Below are positions 16,415-25,428 of a DNA stretch of 64,000 nt, one piece after another. The position numbers were made by a program, and so were the translations under genes. Each line of letters begins with the position of its first letter. The stretch's first letter is position 1. The stretch comes from Kitasatospora indigofera (GTDB lineage Bacteria > Actinomycetota > Actinomycetes > Streptomycetales > Streptomycetaceae): NCBI RefSeq assembly GCF_014655955.1, contig NZ_BNBO01000008.1, positions 1-64,000 of the forward strand, given 5' to 3'. The notes beneath the pieces are model-generated. The model had not been told where the DNA came from. It saw nothing but the letters and a program-made list of their open reading frames with translations, and did not search any database.

Positions 16415-18880
16415 GTGGGTGAGTCCCCCGACAGAGTGCTGCGCGACGGGGAGCGGGACCAGGACCGGGAGACCCCGCAGGCCCGGCCGGAGGCCGGCAC
16501 TGCCGGTGCGGACGGTGCCGCCGGCCCCGCGGTGCCGGCCGGTCCGACCGTGCAGCTGCGTCTGCCCGCGGGCGGGACGGGCGCTGCCGCCGGGTCCACC
16601 GCCGCCGGAGCGGGCCCCGGAGCGGGAACCGGGGCCACGGCCCGGGACGCCGGCCCGGAGGCCGCGACGGGCGCGCGCGAGCGCCCGGACGGGGAAGCCG
16701 CCGGGGAGGGCGGTCACGATGCGGACGACGCCTCGGACGACGCCTCGGACGACGCCTCGGGCGGCGCTTCAGAGGGCGCCGGCGGGCCCGGTCCCGCCGT
16801 GCCGGCCGACCTGACGCTCGAACTGACCGTTCCGGCCTCGGACGCCCCGTCGGCGAAGGCCGCCAAGGCCGGTCCCACCGTGGAGCTGCGTGTCCGCGAA
16901 GTGGACAACCGGACCACCGCCCTGCGCCTGCCCGCGGACAACGCGACCACCGCACTGCGCCTGCCCGGCGAGGTGCTGCGCCCGGCCGCGGCCTTCGAGG
17001 CCGGCAAGAGCGCTGGTGACAGGCCCGGGGCCGCGGCCGCCGAGCGTGCCGCCGAGGAGCCGGCCGCCGAGCCCGCCGTCGTCGGCGCCGTCGTGGCCGA
17101 GGCCCCGGCGCGGCCGGCCGCGGTCGATCCGCGTCTCGCGATGCGGGACGGCGCCGGTGCCGGCACCCGCCCGGCCGGCCCGGCGGCGAAGCCCGCGACC
17201 GCCGAGCGTCCGGCGGACCGCCCCGCCGGCCGAACCGCCGACCCGGATGCCGGCCGAACCGCCGACCGGGATGCCGACCCGGACGCCGGCCGGGACCCGG
17301 GGGCCGCCCCCGGCCGTACGCCCGAGCCGGCCGCCGCGCCCTCCCCCGACCTCGTCCGGACCGAGAAGCTGGAGAAGCCGCAGTCGCTGCGCGCCACCCG
17401 GCCCGAGCCCCCGGTCGGCGGCCGGGTTCCGGAGCCGCCCGCGCCCTCCCCCCTCCCCGACCCCGAGCCCCTGCCCGAGCCGAAGCCCGAGCCGAAGCCG
17501 GGCCCCCGTCCGGAGCCCGGCCCGGGCCCCGAGCCCCTCCCGGCGCCCGAGCCGCGTCCGCTGCCCACGCCCGAGCCGTTGCCCACGCCCGAGCCGCTCC
17601 CGCAGCCGGAGACCACCTCCGAGGCGATGCAGGTGCTGGCCGCGCTCAGCGCCCGTCCGGTCTCCCCGCTGCGCCGGGCGCTCAAGCGGATCACCATCTG
17701 GACGGTCTTCCTGTCCCTGGTGCTCGGCGTCGTGGTGGCGGGCCAGCTGCTGCGTCCGCTGCCGCGGCCCACGGTCGGTCTGAGCGTGGCCACCACCTTC
17801 TCCTTCACCGGCAGCCCGCTGGACATGCCCTGGCCGGCCAAGGGCCAGTCGGCGGCCTCGGTGGTCGGCGTCGGCGACATGGGCAGCTCCGGCCCGGAGA
17901 CGCCGGCCCCGATCGCCAGCGTCACCAAGGTGATGAACGCCTACCTGATCCTGCGCGACCACCCGCTGAAGAAGGGCGAGAGCGGCCCCAAGCTCACCGT
18001 CGACAAGCAGGCCGCCCAGGAGTCCAGCGACGCCGACCAGTCGAAGGTCACCCTCACCGAGGGCCAGCAGCTCACCCAGTACGAGGCGCTGGAGATGCTG
18101 ATGCTGCCGTCGGCGAACAACGTGGCCCGGCTGCTCGCCCGTTGGGACTCCGGCACGGAGGAGGCCTTCGTCCGGAAGATGAACGAGGCGGCCGCCGGCT
18201 TCGGCATGACCAACACCAGCTACGTCGACCCGGCCGGCTTCAACGCGGACACCAAGAGCACCGCGAAGGACCAGCTGAAGCTCGCCGAGCAGGTCATGAA
18301 GAACGAGATCTTCCGTCAGGTGGTCGCTGAACCGGACACCAACTTCAACGGGCAGAAGGTGTTCAACACCAACACCCTGCTCTCCGCGAAGAACGGCATC
18401 ATCGGCGTCAAGACCGGTTCCAGCACCCCGGCCGGCGGTTGCCTGATGTGGGCGGCCGTGAAGGACATCGGCGGCGTCCGGCGGATGATCCTCGGGGTCA
18501 CCCTGGGCCAGCCGGGCACCGCCACCGAGGGCATCCTCAAGGCCGTCCAGACGGTGAGCGCCAAGCAGATCGCGGCGGCCCAGGGCGCCCTGACCGGGCA
18601 GACCCTGGCCAAGCAGGGCGACGTCGTCGGGTTCGTGGACGACGGCCTCGGCGGCAAGGTCCCGGTGGTGGCCACCAAGGACGTCACCGTGGCCGGCTGG
18701 GACGGCATCACCGCCACCCTGGCGCTGGAACCGGCCACGGTCGGGCACACCGCCAAGGCCGGCACCCAGGTCGGCGTGCTCAAGGCCGGCGTGGGCGACG
18801 GCAGGGTCGAGGTGCCGGTGGCCCTGAAGTCCGACCTGGCCCCGCCGTCGATCCTCGCGCGGCTGACCCGCCTGCTCTGA
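16415..18880 (+). CDS. D-alanyl-D-alanine carboxypeptidase with a very long disordered N-terminus
   Basis: An 821-residue membrane-anchored peptidase S11 enzyme (PBP5/DacA class) that trims D-Ala from peptidoglycan stems. Catalytic motifs are SVTK (Ser502), SANN (Ser566) and KTGS (Lys666). One membrane helix at about 425-447 precedes the domain. The first 420 residues are cytoplasmic, low-complexity and Ala/Pro/Asp/Gly-rich, with DDAS repeats and a PEPLP-rich run. Usual family members are 390-450 residues, so this one is about twice normal length. GTG at 16415 has GGAGG nine bases upstream. Beta-lactam binding is expected. The tail may dock partners or be phosphorylated. Confidence 0.92.
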   Translation: MGESPDRVLRDGERDQDRETPQARPEAGTAGADGAAGPAVPAGPTVQLRLPAGGTGAAAGSTAAGAGPGAGTGATARDAGPEAATGARERPDGEAAGEGGHDADDASDDASDDASGGASEGAGGPGPAVPADLTLELTVPASDAPSAKAAKAGPTVELRVREVDNRTTALRLPADNATTALRLPGEVLRPAAAFEAGKSAGDRPGAAAAERAAEEPAAEPAVVGAVVAEAPARPAAVDPRLAMRDGAGAGTRPAGPAAKPATAERPADRPAGRTADPDAGRTADRDADPDAGRDPGAAPGRTPEPAAAPSPDLVRTEKLEKPQSLRATRPEPPVGGRVPEPPAPSPLPDPEPLPEPKPEPKPGPRPEPGPGPEPLPAPEPRPLPTPEPLPTPEPLPQPETTSEAMQVLAALSARPVSPLRRALKRITIWTVFLSLVLGVVVAGQLLRPLPRPTVGLSVATTFSFTGSPLDMPWPAKGQSAASVVGVGDMGSSGPETPAPIASVTKVMNAYLILRDHPLKKGESGPKLTVDKQAAQESSDADQSKVTLTEGQQLTQYEALEMLMLPSANNVARLLARWDSGTEEAFVRKMNEAAAGFGMTNTSYVDPAGFNADTKSTAKDQLKLAEQVMKNEIFRQVVAEPDTNFNGQKVFNTNTLLSAKNGIIGVKTGSSTPAGGCLMWAAVKDIGGVRRMILGVTLGQPGTATEGILKAVQTVSAKQIAAAQGALTGQTLAKQGDVVGFVDDGLGGKVPVVATKDVTVAGWDGITATLALEPATVGHTAKAGTQVGVLKAGVGDGRVEVPVALKSDLAPPSILARLTRLL
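16724..16759 (+). repeat. Three exact 12-bp units encoding DDAS
   Basis: GACGACGCCTCG is repeated three times without change inside the disordered N-terminal region of the carboxypeptidase gene, giving Asp-Asp-Ala-Ser repeats. Confidence 0.95.
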
Positions 18881-18890
18881 CCCGCCCGCC

Positions 18891-19130
18891 CGGAGCTGTC
18901 CGCTCCGGCCCGACTGCTCGGAGCTGTCCGCTCCGACCGCAGGCTCCGCCCGCCCGGCCGCACCACGGTCGGGCGGGCGCCTGTGTGTCCGGCCCCTGCC
19001 GCCCCGTGGCTCGGACCGCGGCCGGGGTGCCCGGCGCCCGGGCCGGCCCGCCGGGACGGGGCGGCGGCAAGCGGTGGCGGCGGGAAACGGAGGGCGGCGG
19101 CACGAGGACGCACGAGGACGCACGAGGACG
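18891..19130. repeat. Short repeats downstream of the carboxypeptidase gene
   Basis: The 17-mer CGGAGCTGTCCGCTCCG occurs at 18891-18907 and 18919-18935. Each copy is itself an inverted repeat (GGAGC/GCTCC). Further on, CACGAGGACG is repeated three times exactly (19101-19130). No gene is seen in the whole gap from 18881 to 19238. Confidence 0.9.
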
Positions 19131-19168
19131 GGGCTTCGGACGGGCTTCGGGCGGACGTCGGACGGACA

Positions 19169-19206
19169 AGGGCGGGACGGACGGTCGCGACCGTCCGTCC
19201 CGCCCT
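19169..19206. terminator. Perfect 38-bp palindrome, bidirectional terminator
   Basis: A perfect palindrome with arm AGGGCGGGACGGACGGTCG (19169-19187) and its exact complement to 19206. It lies between the convergent carboxypeptidase and glycosyltransferase genes, 32 bases before the latter's stop. As RNA it folds into a very stable hairpin in either direction. Confidence 0.85.
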
Positions 19207-19238
19207 CTTCCCGCCCCACGGGCGGGACGGCCCGCCGG

Positions 19239-20747
19239 TCAGCCCTTGAGCTCCAGCAGCGACACCGTGAGGCCCCGGGTCCGCATGACCTCGGTCGGCC
19301 GGTACTGCGCCAGCAGCGCGTTCGTCTGGTCCACCCGCAGGCTGTGCAGCGGGTCCGCGGCGTCCTCGAAGGTCACCACCCAGATCCGGTCGCTCCGGCC
19401 GAGGCACTGGACGGCCACCGGGCACTCGGTGGGGAAGAGGTCCTCGGCCTGGGCCGCCGTGTTCTGCAGGAACACCGGGTACGGGTGGAGGTTCCGCGGC
19501 AGGTAGAAGTTGACGCCGGGGCCGATCATCGCCCAGTTCTTCTCGCCGTGCGGGGCGACCATGCCGTCCCCGGGGCGGAAGCCTGCCGCTATCACCGCGG
19601 CGGCGCTCCGGTAGTCGTCCCACTGCTCGTGCGCGAGCACGCTGCGCAGCGCCCGCTGCTGCGGCAGCGCCTGCACCGCCGGCACGGCGATCAGGGCCAG
19701 TGCCAGCACCGCGCAGACCCGGGCGGGCGCCCAGCGCCGGGCGGTCGCGTACAGCGCGCCCACGCCGCCGCCGGCCAGCGAGGCCCAGGCGGGCAGGGTG
19801 AAGAGCAGGTAGCGGTCGATGAAGTAGGAGGTCCCGCCGCGCGAGACGAGCCAGACCCCGACCACCGGCAGCACGGCGAGCAGCAGCAGTTGCACCGCGG
19901 CCAGCCGCCGCCCGGACCACAGCAGGGTGGCCAGCGCCAGCGCCACGAACACGTGGTAGACGTCCAGGGAGGCGAACAGCCACTGGCCGAAGGTCCGCAG
20001 CGCCTCCACGGTCGGGGCGGGGATCCAGCCGAGCTGGCGGTTCGTCTGGCTGCTGCCCAGTTGCATCAGCGGCACCAGCGGCGCCAGCGCGGCCAGCACC
20101 GCCAGCGGGTACTGCCAGAGCAGCCGCAGCTTCAGTGCCGCCCGGGTCCGCCACAGGTGCAGCAGGACCAGCGCCAGCTGGCCGGCCACCGTGCTGAGCG
20201 AGACCAGGTGGGCGCCCCCCGCCAGTGCCAGGCAGGCGCTGAAGGCCGCCCAGCGGCCGAGGCCGGGCCGGTCCAGCGCCCGCAGCAGCAGCCAGGTGGC
20301 GGCCGCCACCGCGCAGGTCACCAACGCGTACGAGCGGGCCTCCTGGGCGTACCGGGAGATGCTGGGGACGACCGCCAGGAGCAGCCCGGCGGCGAGACCG
20401 GCCACCCGGCTGTCGAACATCCGCCGGGCGGTGAGCGTGGAGAAGGCCGCGGCGCCTGCCATGGCCAGTACGGACGGCAGCCGCAGGGCGATGGTCGAGT
20501 CGCCGAAGACGGAGGTCCAGAAGTGCATCAGGACGTAGTACACGCCGTTGCTGGCGTCGACGTGGTCCAGCATCCGCAGCAGGTCCCCGAGGCCGCGGGT
20601 GGACGCCGTCCAGGTGGACACCTCGTCCCGCCACAGGTCCGGGGTGGTCATCCGGTAGCCGCCGACGCAGAGCGCCACCAGCGCGGGCCATATCCACACA
20701 CTGCCCGTCAGCCGGGAGACGGTTCGGGGAGGCACGGATGGTGTCAT
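19239..20747 (-). CDS. GT-C fold membrane glycosyltransferase (GT39/PMT-like)
   Basis: A 502-residue polytopic protein with about ten membrane segments. The first extracytoplasmic loop carries LWRDEVST, the acidic motif that binds the lipid-linked sugar donor and catalytic metal in GT-C enzymes. MFDSRVAGLAAGLLLAVVPS and YAQEARSYAL are typical of bacterial polyprenyl-phosphate-dependent mannosyl- or arabinosyltransferase-like proteins. The C-terminal third is an extracytoplasmic soluble domain. It is a single gene, followed by a strong palindromic terminator. Donor and acceptor cannot be predicted. Confidence 0.85.
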   Translation of the reverse strand: MTPSVPPRTVSRLTGSVWIWPALVALCVGGYRMTTPDLWRDEVSTWTASTRGLGDLLRMLDHVDASNGVYYVLMHFWTSVFGDSTIALRLPSVLAMAGAAAFSTLTARRMFDSRVAGLAAGLLLAVVPSISRYAQEARSYALVTCAVAAATWLLLRALDRPGLGRWAAFSACLALAGGAHLVSLSTVAGQLALVLLHLWRTRAALKLRLLWQYPLAVLAALAPLVPLMQLGSSQTNRQLGWIPAPTVEALRTFGQWLFASLDVYHVFVALALATLLWSGRRLAAVQLLLLAVLPVVGVWLVSRGGTSYFIDRYLLFTLPAWASLAGGGVGALYATARRWAPARVCAVLALALIAVPAVQALPQQRALRSVLAHEQWDDYRSAAAVIAAGFRPGDGMVAPHGEKNWAMIGPGVNFYLPRNLHPYPVFLQNTAAQAEDLFPTECPVAVQCLGRSDRIWVVTFEDAADPLHSLRVDQTNALLAQYRPTEVMRTRGLTVSLLELKG

Positions 20748-22147
20748 GGGGGCTGAGCCTCGTGCTGGAAGGGGGCGTCATGAGGGAGCACCGGGCCGTC
20801 AGGCGACCGGAACGGCTCCCAGGCTACTGGAGATGAGCACTGACGATTCATCCGGTTTCCTGAGAATGTTCGCCCCGGTACCGTCCGGGCGACCGGTCCG
20901 CCCCGATGCCCGCGCGAGCGGTGCCGGACGTCGCCCGTGACCTGTGCCGGGCGGCCCGGCGGACGTACGTACGGTGACCGCCCGCCCCGGGCGTCCGAGG
21001 CCGCCCCGCCGGGCCCCGGGCCCCGCCCGAGGGGTCGTCCGGCGGCGGTACGCACCACGGCCACGGTCCGGCCTGGCCGGGAGCGGCGGGCCGGGACACG
21101 GAGGCACCGGCGGCCGGTCCTGTCCGGAGGGAAGCCGGGCCGCACCACCGGGCACCCGGGGGAGGGGCGGCCGTCACCGTCGGTGGCCGAGGCCACGGCC
21201 CGCGCCGGCCGGGGGTACGGCCCGGCGCGGGCTCCCGGGGGCGTCGGACGGGCCGGCCGGAGGGCCTCGGCGAGGGCCTCCGCGGGCCCTCCCGCAGGGC
21301 GCCGGCCCGGCCGGGGACCAGCCCCACCGGCGGGCGCGTCCGCGGGACGCCGGGCAGCGGGAGCGGCCCGTCCCCGGCGCCGGCGGTGGCCAGGCCCGTC
21401 GGAGCAGGGCGCAGCCGGGACCGGCCCGGCCGCAGGCGCCCGCCCCGTCGGCCGAGGCGGCCTCCAGGCGTTCCGGTGGCCGGCCGTAGCGCAGGCGCAG
21501 GCACTCCGGCAGCCGGCGCTGGGCGGGGCGGTCGAGATCCGTCACCATCACGCGGTCGGAGGCCGTCCCTGCGGCCCGGCCCGGCCGGCGGGGGCGGCCC
21601 GGCCCGTCCGGCCCGTCCGGTCGCTCCGGCTCCGGTGGCCGGCCCGGTCGCCACCCGGGCCGGTTGTCCCGGGCCGGTGGTCCCGACTCGGGGAACGACA
21701 GGGCCCGCAGCCTTGCGCTGTTGTCGCAGCAGCCGCCCGGAGCACGCGGCGGCGGACGGACGCGGGGCGGGCGGGACGCCGTACGCGCAGGTAGCAGGCC
21801 TGTCGGGCGTCCGGCGGCCGATCGCATTCCCGCATCGCGGCCGGCCGAGGTGCCGATGGCAGGAGCGGCACTCCGCCCGCACCCGGCCGGCGGGCCGGCG
21901 ACGATCTTCGGGGTGCCGGGGAGCCGGCCCGGCAAACAACGGGGGTGTCCCTCCCGCCCCGCCGTCCGGTGAGCCTTGGTCAGCCGACCGGCCTCAGGCC
22001 CGGGTTGGCTGCCGACGGTGCGGCCCGGCCGGGTGGGGCCGGCTACCGGGAGGACGGCCGCCCGGCCCGGAGAACCACGAAGGGCCGGGTCCCGGGGATC
22101 ACCCCGTGAACCGGCCCATGGGTCCTGCGGTGCGCTTGCGCGCGCTG
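20748..22147. other. 1.4-kb gene-poor region
   Basis: No reading frame here looks real. All six frames translate to Arg/Pro/Gly-rich text and none has an RBS plus a recognisable domain. The best fragment, on the minus strand around 21470-21550, begins MVTDLDRPAQRRLPECLRLR and then degenerates. Another short frame begins MSTDDSSGFLRMF at 20834 with a GGAG directly abutting the start. The region may hold a decayed gene or a long untranslated region. Confidence 0.5.
22082..22117 (-). terminator. Hairpin downstream of tRNA-Arg
   Basis: GGGCCGG (22082-22088) pairs with CCGGCCC (22111-22117), and an inner stem CGGGG (22093-22097)/CCCCG (22102-22106) stacks inside it. It lies 31 bases beyond the tRNA 3' end on the minus strand. 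Confidence 0.55.
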
Positions 22148-22220
22148 TGCCCCAGGCAGGATTCGAACCTGCGACACCGGCTTTAGGAGAGCCGTGCTCT
22201 ATCCCCTGAGCTACTGAGGC
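22148..22220 (-). tRNA. tRNA-Arg (anticodon CCT)
   Basis: A 73-nt cloverleaf: acceptor GCCTCAG pairs with CTGGGGC (one G-U). The anticodon loop CTCCTAA sits between CGGCT and AGCCG and gives anticodon CCU, reading AGG. The T arm is GCAGG-TTCGAAT-CCTGC. The CCA end is not encoded. AGG is a rare arginine codon in this DNA. Confidence 0.97.
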
Positions 22221-22718
22221 GGGGTGTCTCGCGGGCCTCGCCGTACCCCGGGGGGCTTGCTCGGCGTGGACCGACAGACGTCCTGGTCGGCCGGCTCGGC
22301 GTCGCGCTCGGTGGTGCCGTGGAGGGCGCCGGCCGAGTGCGCAGCGGGATGGCCTGCTGACCCCTGACAGACTAGCGGATGGTGCCTGTGGAGATCGCCC
22401 CAGTTCCGTTCATTGCGCGGCGGGCGTTCCGGCGGGCATCCGGACGGCCGCCGAGGGGCGCGCGGCACGGGCCCACGCCCCTGGGGCGGCGGGGCGTGCG
22501 GGGTGGGCCCACCGTCGGACCGGTGGCCGACAGGGCGCCCGGACGTGGCGGCGCGCCAAGGCCCGGCGGGGCGGCGGTGTGGAGTTGTGACACAGGATCA
22601 GTCCCTGTCGTCTCCAGGTTCGTGCGGGGTGTCCGGGGAGGCGCTCCGGCCCTTCAACGCCGGGTACCGGGCCTGGGCATGGCGCCGGGGGGGCGGGGGT
22701 GCGCCGGGGGCCGGGCTC
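22221..22718. other. Region upstream of tRNA-Arg
   Basis: About 500 bases without a convincing gene. A minus-strand TAGTCT (22369-22374) could be the -10 box of the tRNA promoter, giving a 150-base leader. The rest is GC-rich without clear features. Confidence 0.45.
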
Positions 22719-22922
22719 CTACCGGCGTGGCCAGGGGGCGCGGCTGACCAGGGTCGTCCACTCGTTGTCGGGGCGTCCGGGGACGGCGCGGCCGGCGCTG
22801 GTCCACCGGTGGACCAGTTCGTCGAAGATCGGCTCGTCCGGCTTGTCCGGCTGGTCCGGGTGCAGAACCGTTTCGTCGTCGGCGAGGGTGGGCGGCCGCC
22901 ATTGTGCAGGTATCACTCTCAT
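22719..22922 (-). CDS. Small conserved hypothetical protein
   Basis: A 67-residue soluble protein opening MRVIPAQWRPPTLADDE, with acidic middle PDEPIFDELVHRWTSAGRAV and ending WTTLVSRAPWPRR. The composition is balanced and unlike the Arg/Pro-rich shadow frames around it, and similar small proteins are familiar from Streptomyces genomes. The RBS is weak (ATGGACC before the ATG). There is no membrane segment or known motif. Function is unknown. Confidence 0.7.
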   Translation of the reverse strand: MRVIPAQWRPPTLADDETVLHPDQPDKPDEPIFDELVHRWTSAGRAVPGRPDNEWTTLVSRAPWPRR

Positions 22923-23001
22923 GGTCCATCAACGGATTCCGGCGCCGGGAGGTTACCGGGAAGGCCCGGGGCGGCCCGGTCCCCGGAGGGTGGCGGGGCC
23001 T

Positions 23002-23535
23002 TCAGGGAGCCGCGCCGCCGGGGCCGGGGAGCTCGTCCGCGAGCAGGTCCATCAGCAGGTTGTCGTGCCAGCTGCCGTCCGCTCCGCGCTCGTAGCGGCG
23101 CATGACACCGACCGGCCGGAACCCCGCCTTGGTGTAGCTGCGGATGGCCGCCGTGTTGTCGGCGGCCGGGTCGATCACCACCCGGTGGTGTCCGTGTTCG
23201 GTGAAGAGGTGCCGGGCCAGGGTGCGGACGGCGTCGGTGCCCAGGCCGCGCCCGTGGACCTCCGGGCCGAGGAAGATGTCGATGCTGGCGTGCCGGTAGT
23301 CCGGCTCGTCCTCGGCCGACCACTGGATCGCGCCGACCACCAGGCCCTGGTGCAGCACCACGTAGGTGTGGGTGCCCGGGTCGGCCAGGTCCTCGGCGAT
23401 CTCCGCGGGCAGATCCGGTCCGCCGCGCCACCACCGGCGGACCTCGGGCGTGGCACGGATGACGGCCAGCACGGGGATGTCGGCGCTGGTGGCCGGGCGC
23501 AGGGTGACCAGGGCGCCGTGCAGTGAGCTGCGCAT
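23002..23535 (-). CDS. GNAT acetyltransferase, AAC(6')-like
   Basis: A 177-residue N-acetyltransferase. VTLRPATSADIPVLAVI opens the fold, and the acetyl-CoA binding motif A region reads FLGPEVHGRGLGTDAVRTLA. VVIDPAADNTAAIRSYTKAGF and the tail NLLMDLL resemble aminoglycoside 6'-N-acetyltransferases of the AacA group, though resistance cannot be inferred from sequence alone. The ATG at 23535 lies seven bases after TACGCT, consistent with leaderless transcription. A longer frame exists but adds only Pro/Arg-rich residues. Confidence 0.87.
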   Translation of the reverse strand: MRSSLHGALVTLRPATSADIPVLAVIRATPEVRRWWRGGPDLPAEIAEDLADPGTHTYVVLHQGLVVGAIQWSAEDEPDYRHASIDIFLGPEVHGRGLGTDAVRTLARHLFTEHGHHRVVIDPAADNTAAIRSYTKAGFRPVGVMRRYERGADGSWHDNLLMDLLADELPGPGGAAP

Positions 23536-23640
23536 GGGCCGGAGCGTAGCCCGGCCCGGCGGCTCCGGGGCCCCGACGCACGGCCGGCCGGGGCCGCCGG
23601 GCACGGCGCCCGGCGGCGGGGCGGGCCGGGACGCGGCGGG

Positions 23641-24558
23641 TCAGCCCAGGCGGTGCAGGAGCCGCTCGGCGGCCGGGCGAGCGCCGGTGCGGAAGGCGGG
23701 GCCGGTGCGGAAGTCGTGGAGCAGGGGCTCGGACTGCCGGGTGGCGGCCAGGACGGCCGGGTCGAGGTCGGCCAGGACGATTTCCCGCGTGTCCGGGCCG
23801 GCCTCGGCGAGGAGGCGCCCGTCGGGGCCCCAGACCGCGCTGGCGCCGCAGGTGTTCCAGCCGCCCGTCCGCCCGATGTGGTTCGACAGGACGGTGTACA
23901 CGGTGTTGTCGAGGGCCCGGGCCGGGAACCACGTCCGGGACTCGTGGTGGCCGTGGCCGACGCTGAAGAGCGCGCCGACCAGGTACGCGTGGCAGCCGTC
24001 CAGTGCGGCGGCCCGGGCGTGCTCGGCGAAACCTGAGTCGTAGCAGATGCCCAGACCGAGCCGCCAGCCGTCCAGTTCGAGGGTGCAACCGGTGGTTCCC
24101 GGACGGTAGATCGCGGCCTCGGACTTGAAGAGGTACTGCTTGTCGTACCGGGTGACCAGCTCCCCGTCCGGGCCGACGACCAGGGCGGAGACGCGCAGCT
24201 CGCCCGCTTCGTCGCGCACGGCCGCGCCGACCACGGCGGTGACGGCGCGCTCGCGGCAGGCGTCCGCGATCGGGGCCAGCCGGGGGTCGGCGGGCTGGAC
24301 GGCGTGCCGCCGCGGGTCGGCCGTGATGAGGGCGGGCTCGTAGCCGGAGAGGAACTTCTCGGCGAAGAGCACCACCCGGGCGCCGGCCGTGGCGGCCTCA
24401 CGGATCAGGGCGGCGGCCGTCGCGGCGTTGGCGGGGATGTCGCCCGCCACGACCGGGGCCTGCACGGTGGCGATCCGCAGCACGGCGGCGGGAGGTCCAC
24501 CGGGAAGAGGGTGCTCGGCCGGGCGCGGGAGATGGCCTGCGGGGGCTGTCGGCGGCAT
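23641..24558 (-). CDS. Carbon-nitrogen hydrolase (nitrilase superfamily)
   Basis: A 305-residue alpha-beta-beta-alpha hydrolase that cleaves amides or nitriles. The Glu-Lys-Cys triad is visible in LFAEKFLSGYEP, YDKQYLF and GICYDSGFAEHARAAAL. A later Glu in HESRTWFPARALDN region fits the fourth conserved position. The N-terminal 25 residues are a Pro-rich extension. TAGCGT lies six bases before the ATG at 24558, suggesting a leaderless start. The neighbouring GNAT gene is on the same strand 105 bases away. The natural substrate is unknown. Confidence 0.88.
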   Translation of the reverse strand: MPPTAPAGHLPRPAEHPLPGGPPAAVLRIATVQAPVVAGDIPANAATAAALIREAATAGARVVLFAEKFLSGYEPALITADPRRHAVQPADPRLAPIADACRERAVTAVVGAAVRDEAGELRVSALVVGPDGELVTRYDKQYLFKSEAAIYRPGTTGCTLELDGWRLGLGICYDSGFAEHARAAALDGCHAYLVGALFSVGHGHHESRTWFPARALDNTVYTVLSNHIGRTGGWNTCGASAVWGPDGRLLAEAGPDTREIVLADLDPAVLAATRQSEPLLHDFRTGPAFRTGARPAAERLLHRLG

Positions 24559-24663
24559 GGCAGAACGCTATCCGAGTGCCGCCCGGGCGGCTCCGGCCGG
24601 GGCTCGCGCGAACGGCGGCCCCGGTTCGGTCGGCCGTCCCGGTCGTCCGGTCCGCCCGTTCGG

Positions 24664-25428
24664 TCAGCTCTCCCGGCCCGGGGCGGACGGCTCGCCCGCC
24701 AGGACGCGCTGCACCCGGGGGCGGGTGCGCCAGTTGACCCGCCGGACGTCGCGGGCGAGGTCGCCCGGGCGCCAGAGCTCGACGGCGACGGTCACGCCGC
24801 CGAGGATCACCCCGGCGGCCAGCCAGCCGGCCAGGACGTCGCTCGGCCAGTGGACGCCGAGGACGATCCTGGTCCAGCCGACCGCCAGGACCGCCAGCGC
24901 CGCCGCGCCGCCGGTGGCCACGCGGCCGGCCCGGTTGGCGTGCGGGCGGATCAGCCAGACCAGGATCACGCAGGTGATCGCGGACGCCATCGCGTGGCCG
25001 GACGGGAAGGCCGGGCCGGCGGCGTACGCGACCGGATCGCCGAAGTGCGGGCGGGGACGGCCGACGAAGAGCCTGAGCGCCCACAGGGCGGCCCAGCCGA
25101 CCAGTGCCTGGGCCGCCGCCCAGGCGGCCAGCACCCGGGCGCCGATCAGCCAGAGCCAGACGGCCGCCAGCCCGAGCAGGGTCCGCATGGTGACCGTGCC
25201 GCCGATGTTGCTGAGGGTCTGCACGGCGGCGGTCCAGGCGGTGTGCTCGCGCGCGTAGCCGTGCTCGCCGTCGGTCCAGCTCCGGTCCAGCCGGGCCAGC
25301 GGACCCCAGTGCGCCTCGACCAGGGCGAACAGCACCGCGAAGAGCGCGGCGCAGCAGGCCGCCAGAGCTCCGTACCGCAGCAGGTGGCGGTTCGGGGCAT
25401 CGGGGAGCGAGCCTTTGGTCAGGTGCAT
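24664..25428 (-). CDS. PAP2-family membrane phosphatase
   Basis: A 254-residue membrane protein with six hydrophobic helices. The three PAP2 active-site motifs are RLFVGRPRP (usually KxxxxxxRP, here Arg/Gly variant), AFPSGHAMAS and GWTRIVLGVHWPSDVLAG. It would dephosphorylate a lipid such as phosphatidate or undecaprenyl pyrophosphate on the outer face. The start is either ATG 25428 or a GTG three codons upstream. It is divergent from the sigma factor gene. Confidence 0.88.
   Translation of the reverse strand: MHLTKGSLPDAPNRHLLRYGALAACCAALFAVLFALVEAHWGPLARLDRSWTDGEHGYAREHTAWTAAVQTLSNIGGTVTMRTLLGLAAVWLWLIGARVLAAWAAAQALVGWAALWALRLFVGRPRPHFGDPVAYAAGPAFPSGHAMASAITCVILVWLIRPHANRAGRVATGGAAALAVLAVGWTRIVLGVHWPSDVLAGWLAAGVILGGVTVAVELWRPGDLARDVRRVNWRTRPRVQRVLAGEPSAPGRES

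Noticed and set aside
21174..21935. A 253-codon minus-strand frame in the gene-poor region
   Set aside because: Only a short inner stretch looks protein-like, without an RBS. The rest is Arg/Pro/Gly text typical of non-coding GC-rich DNA.
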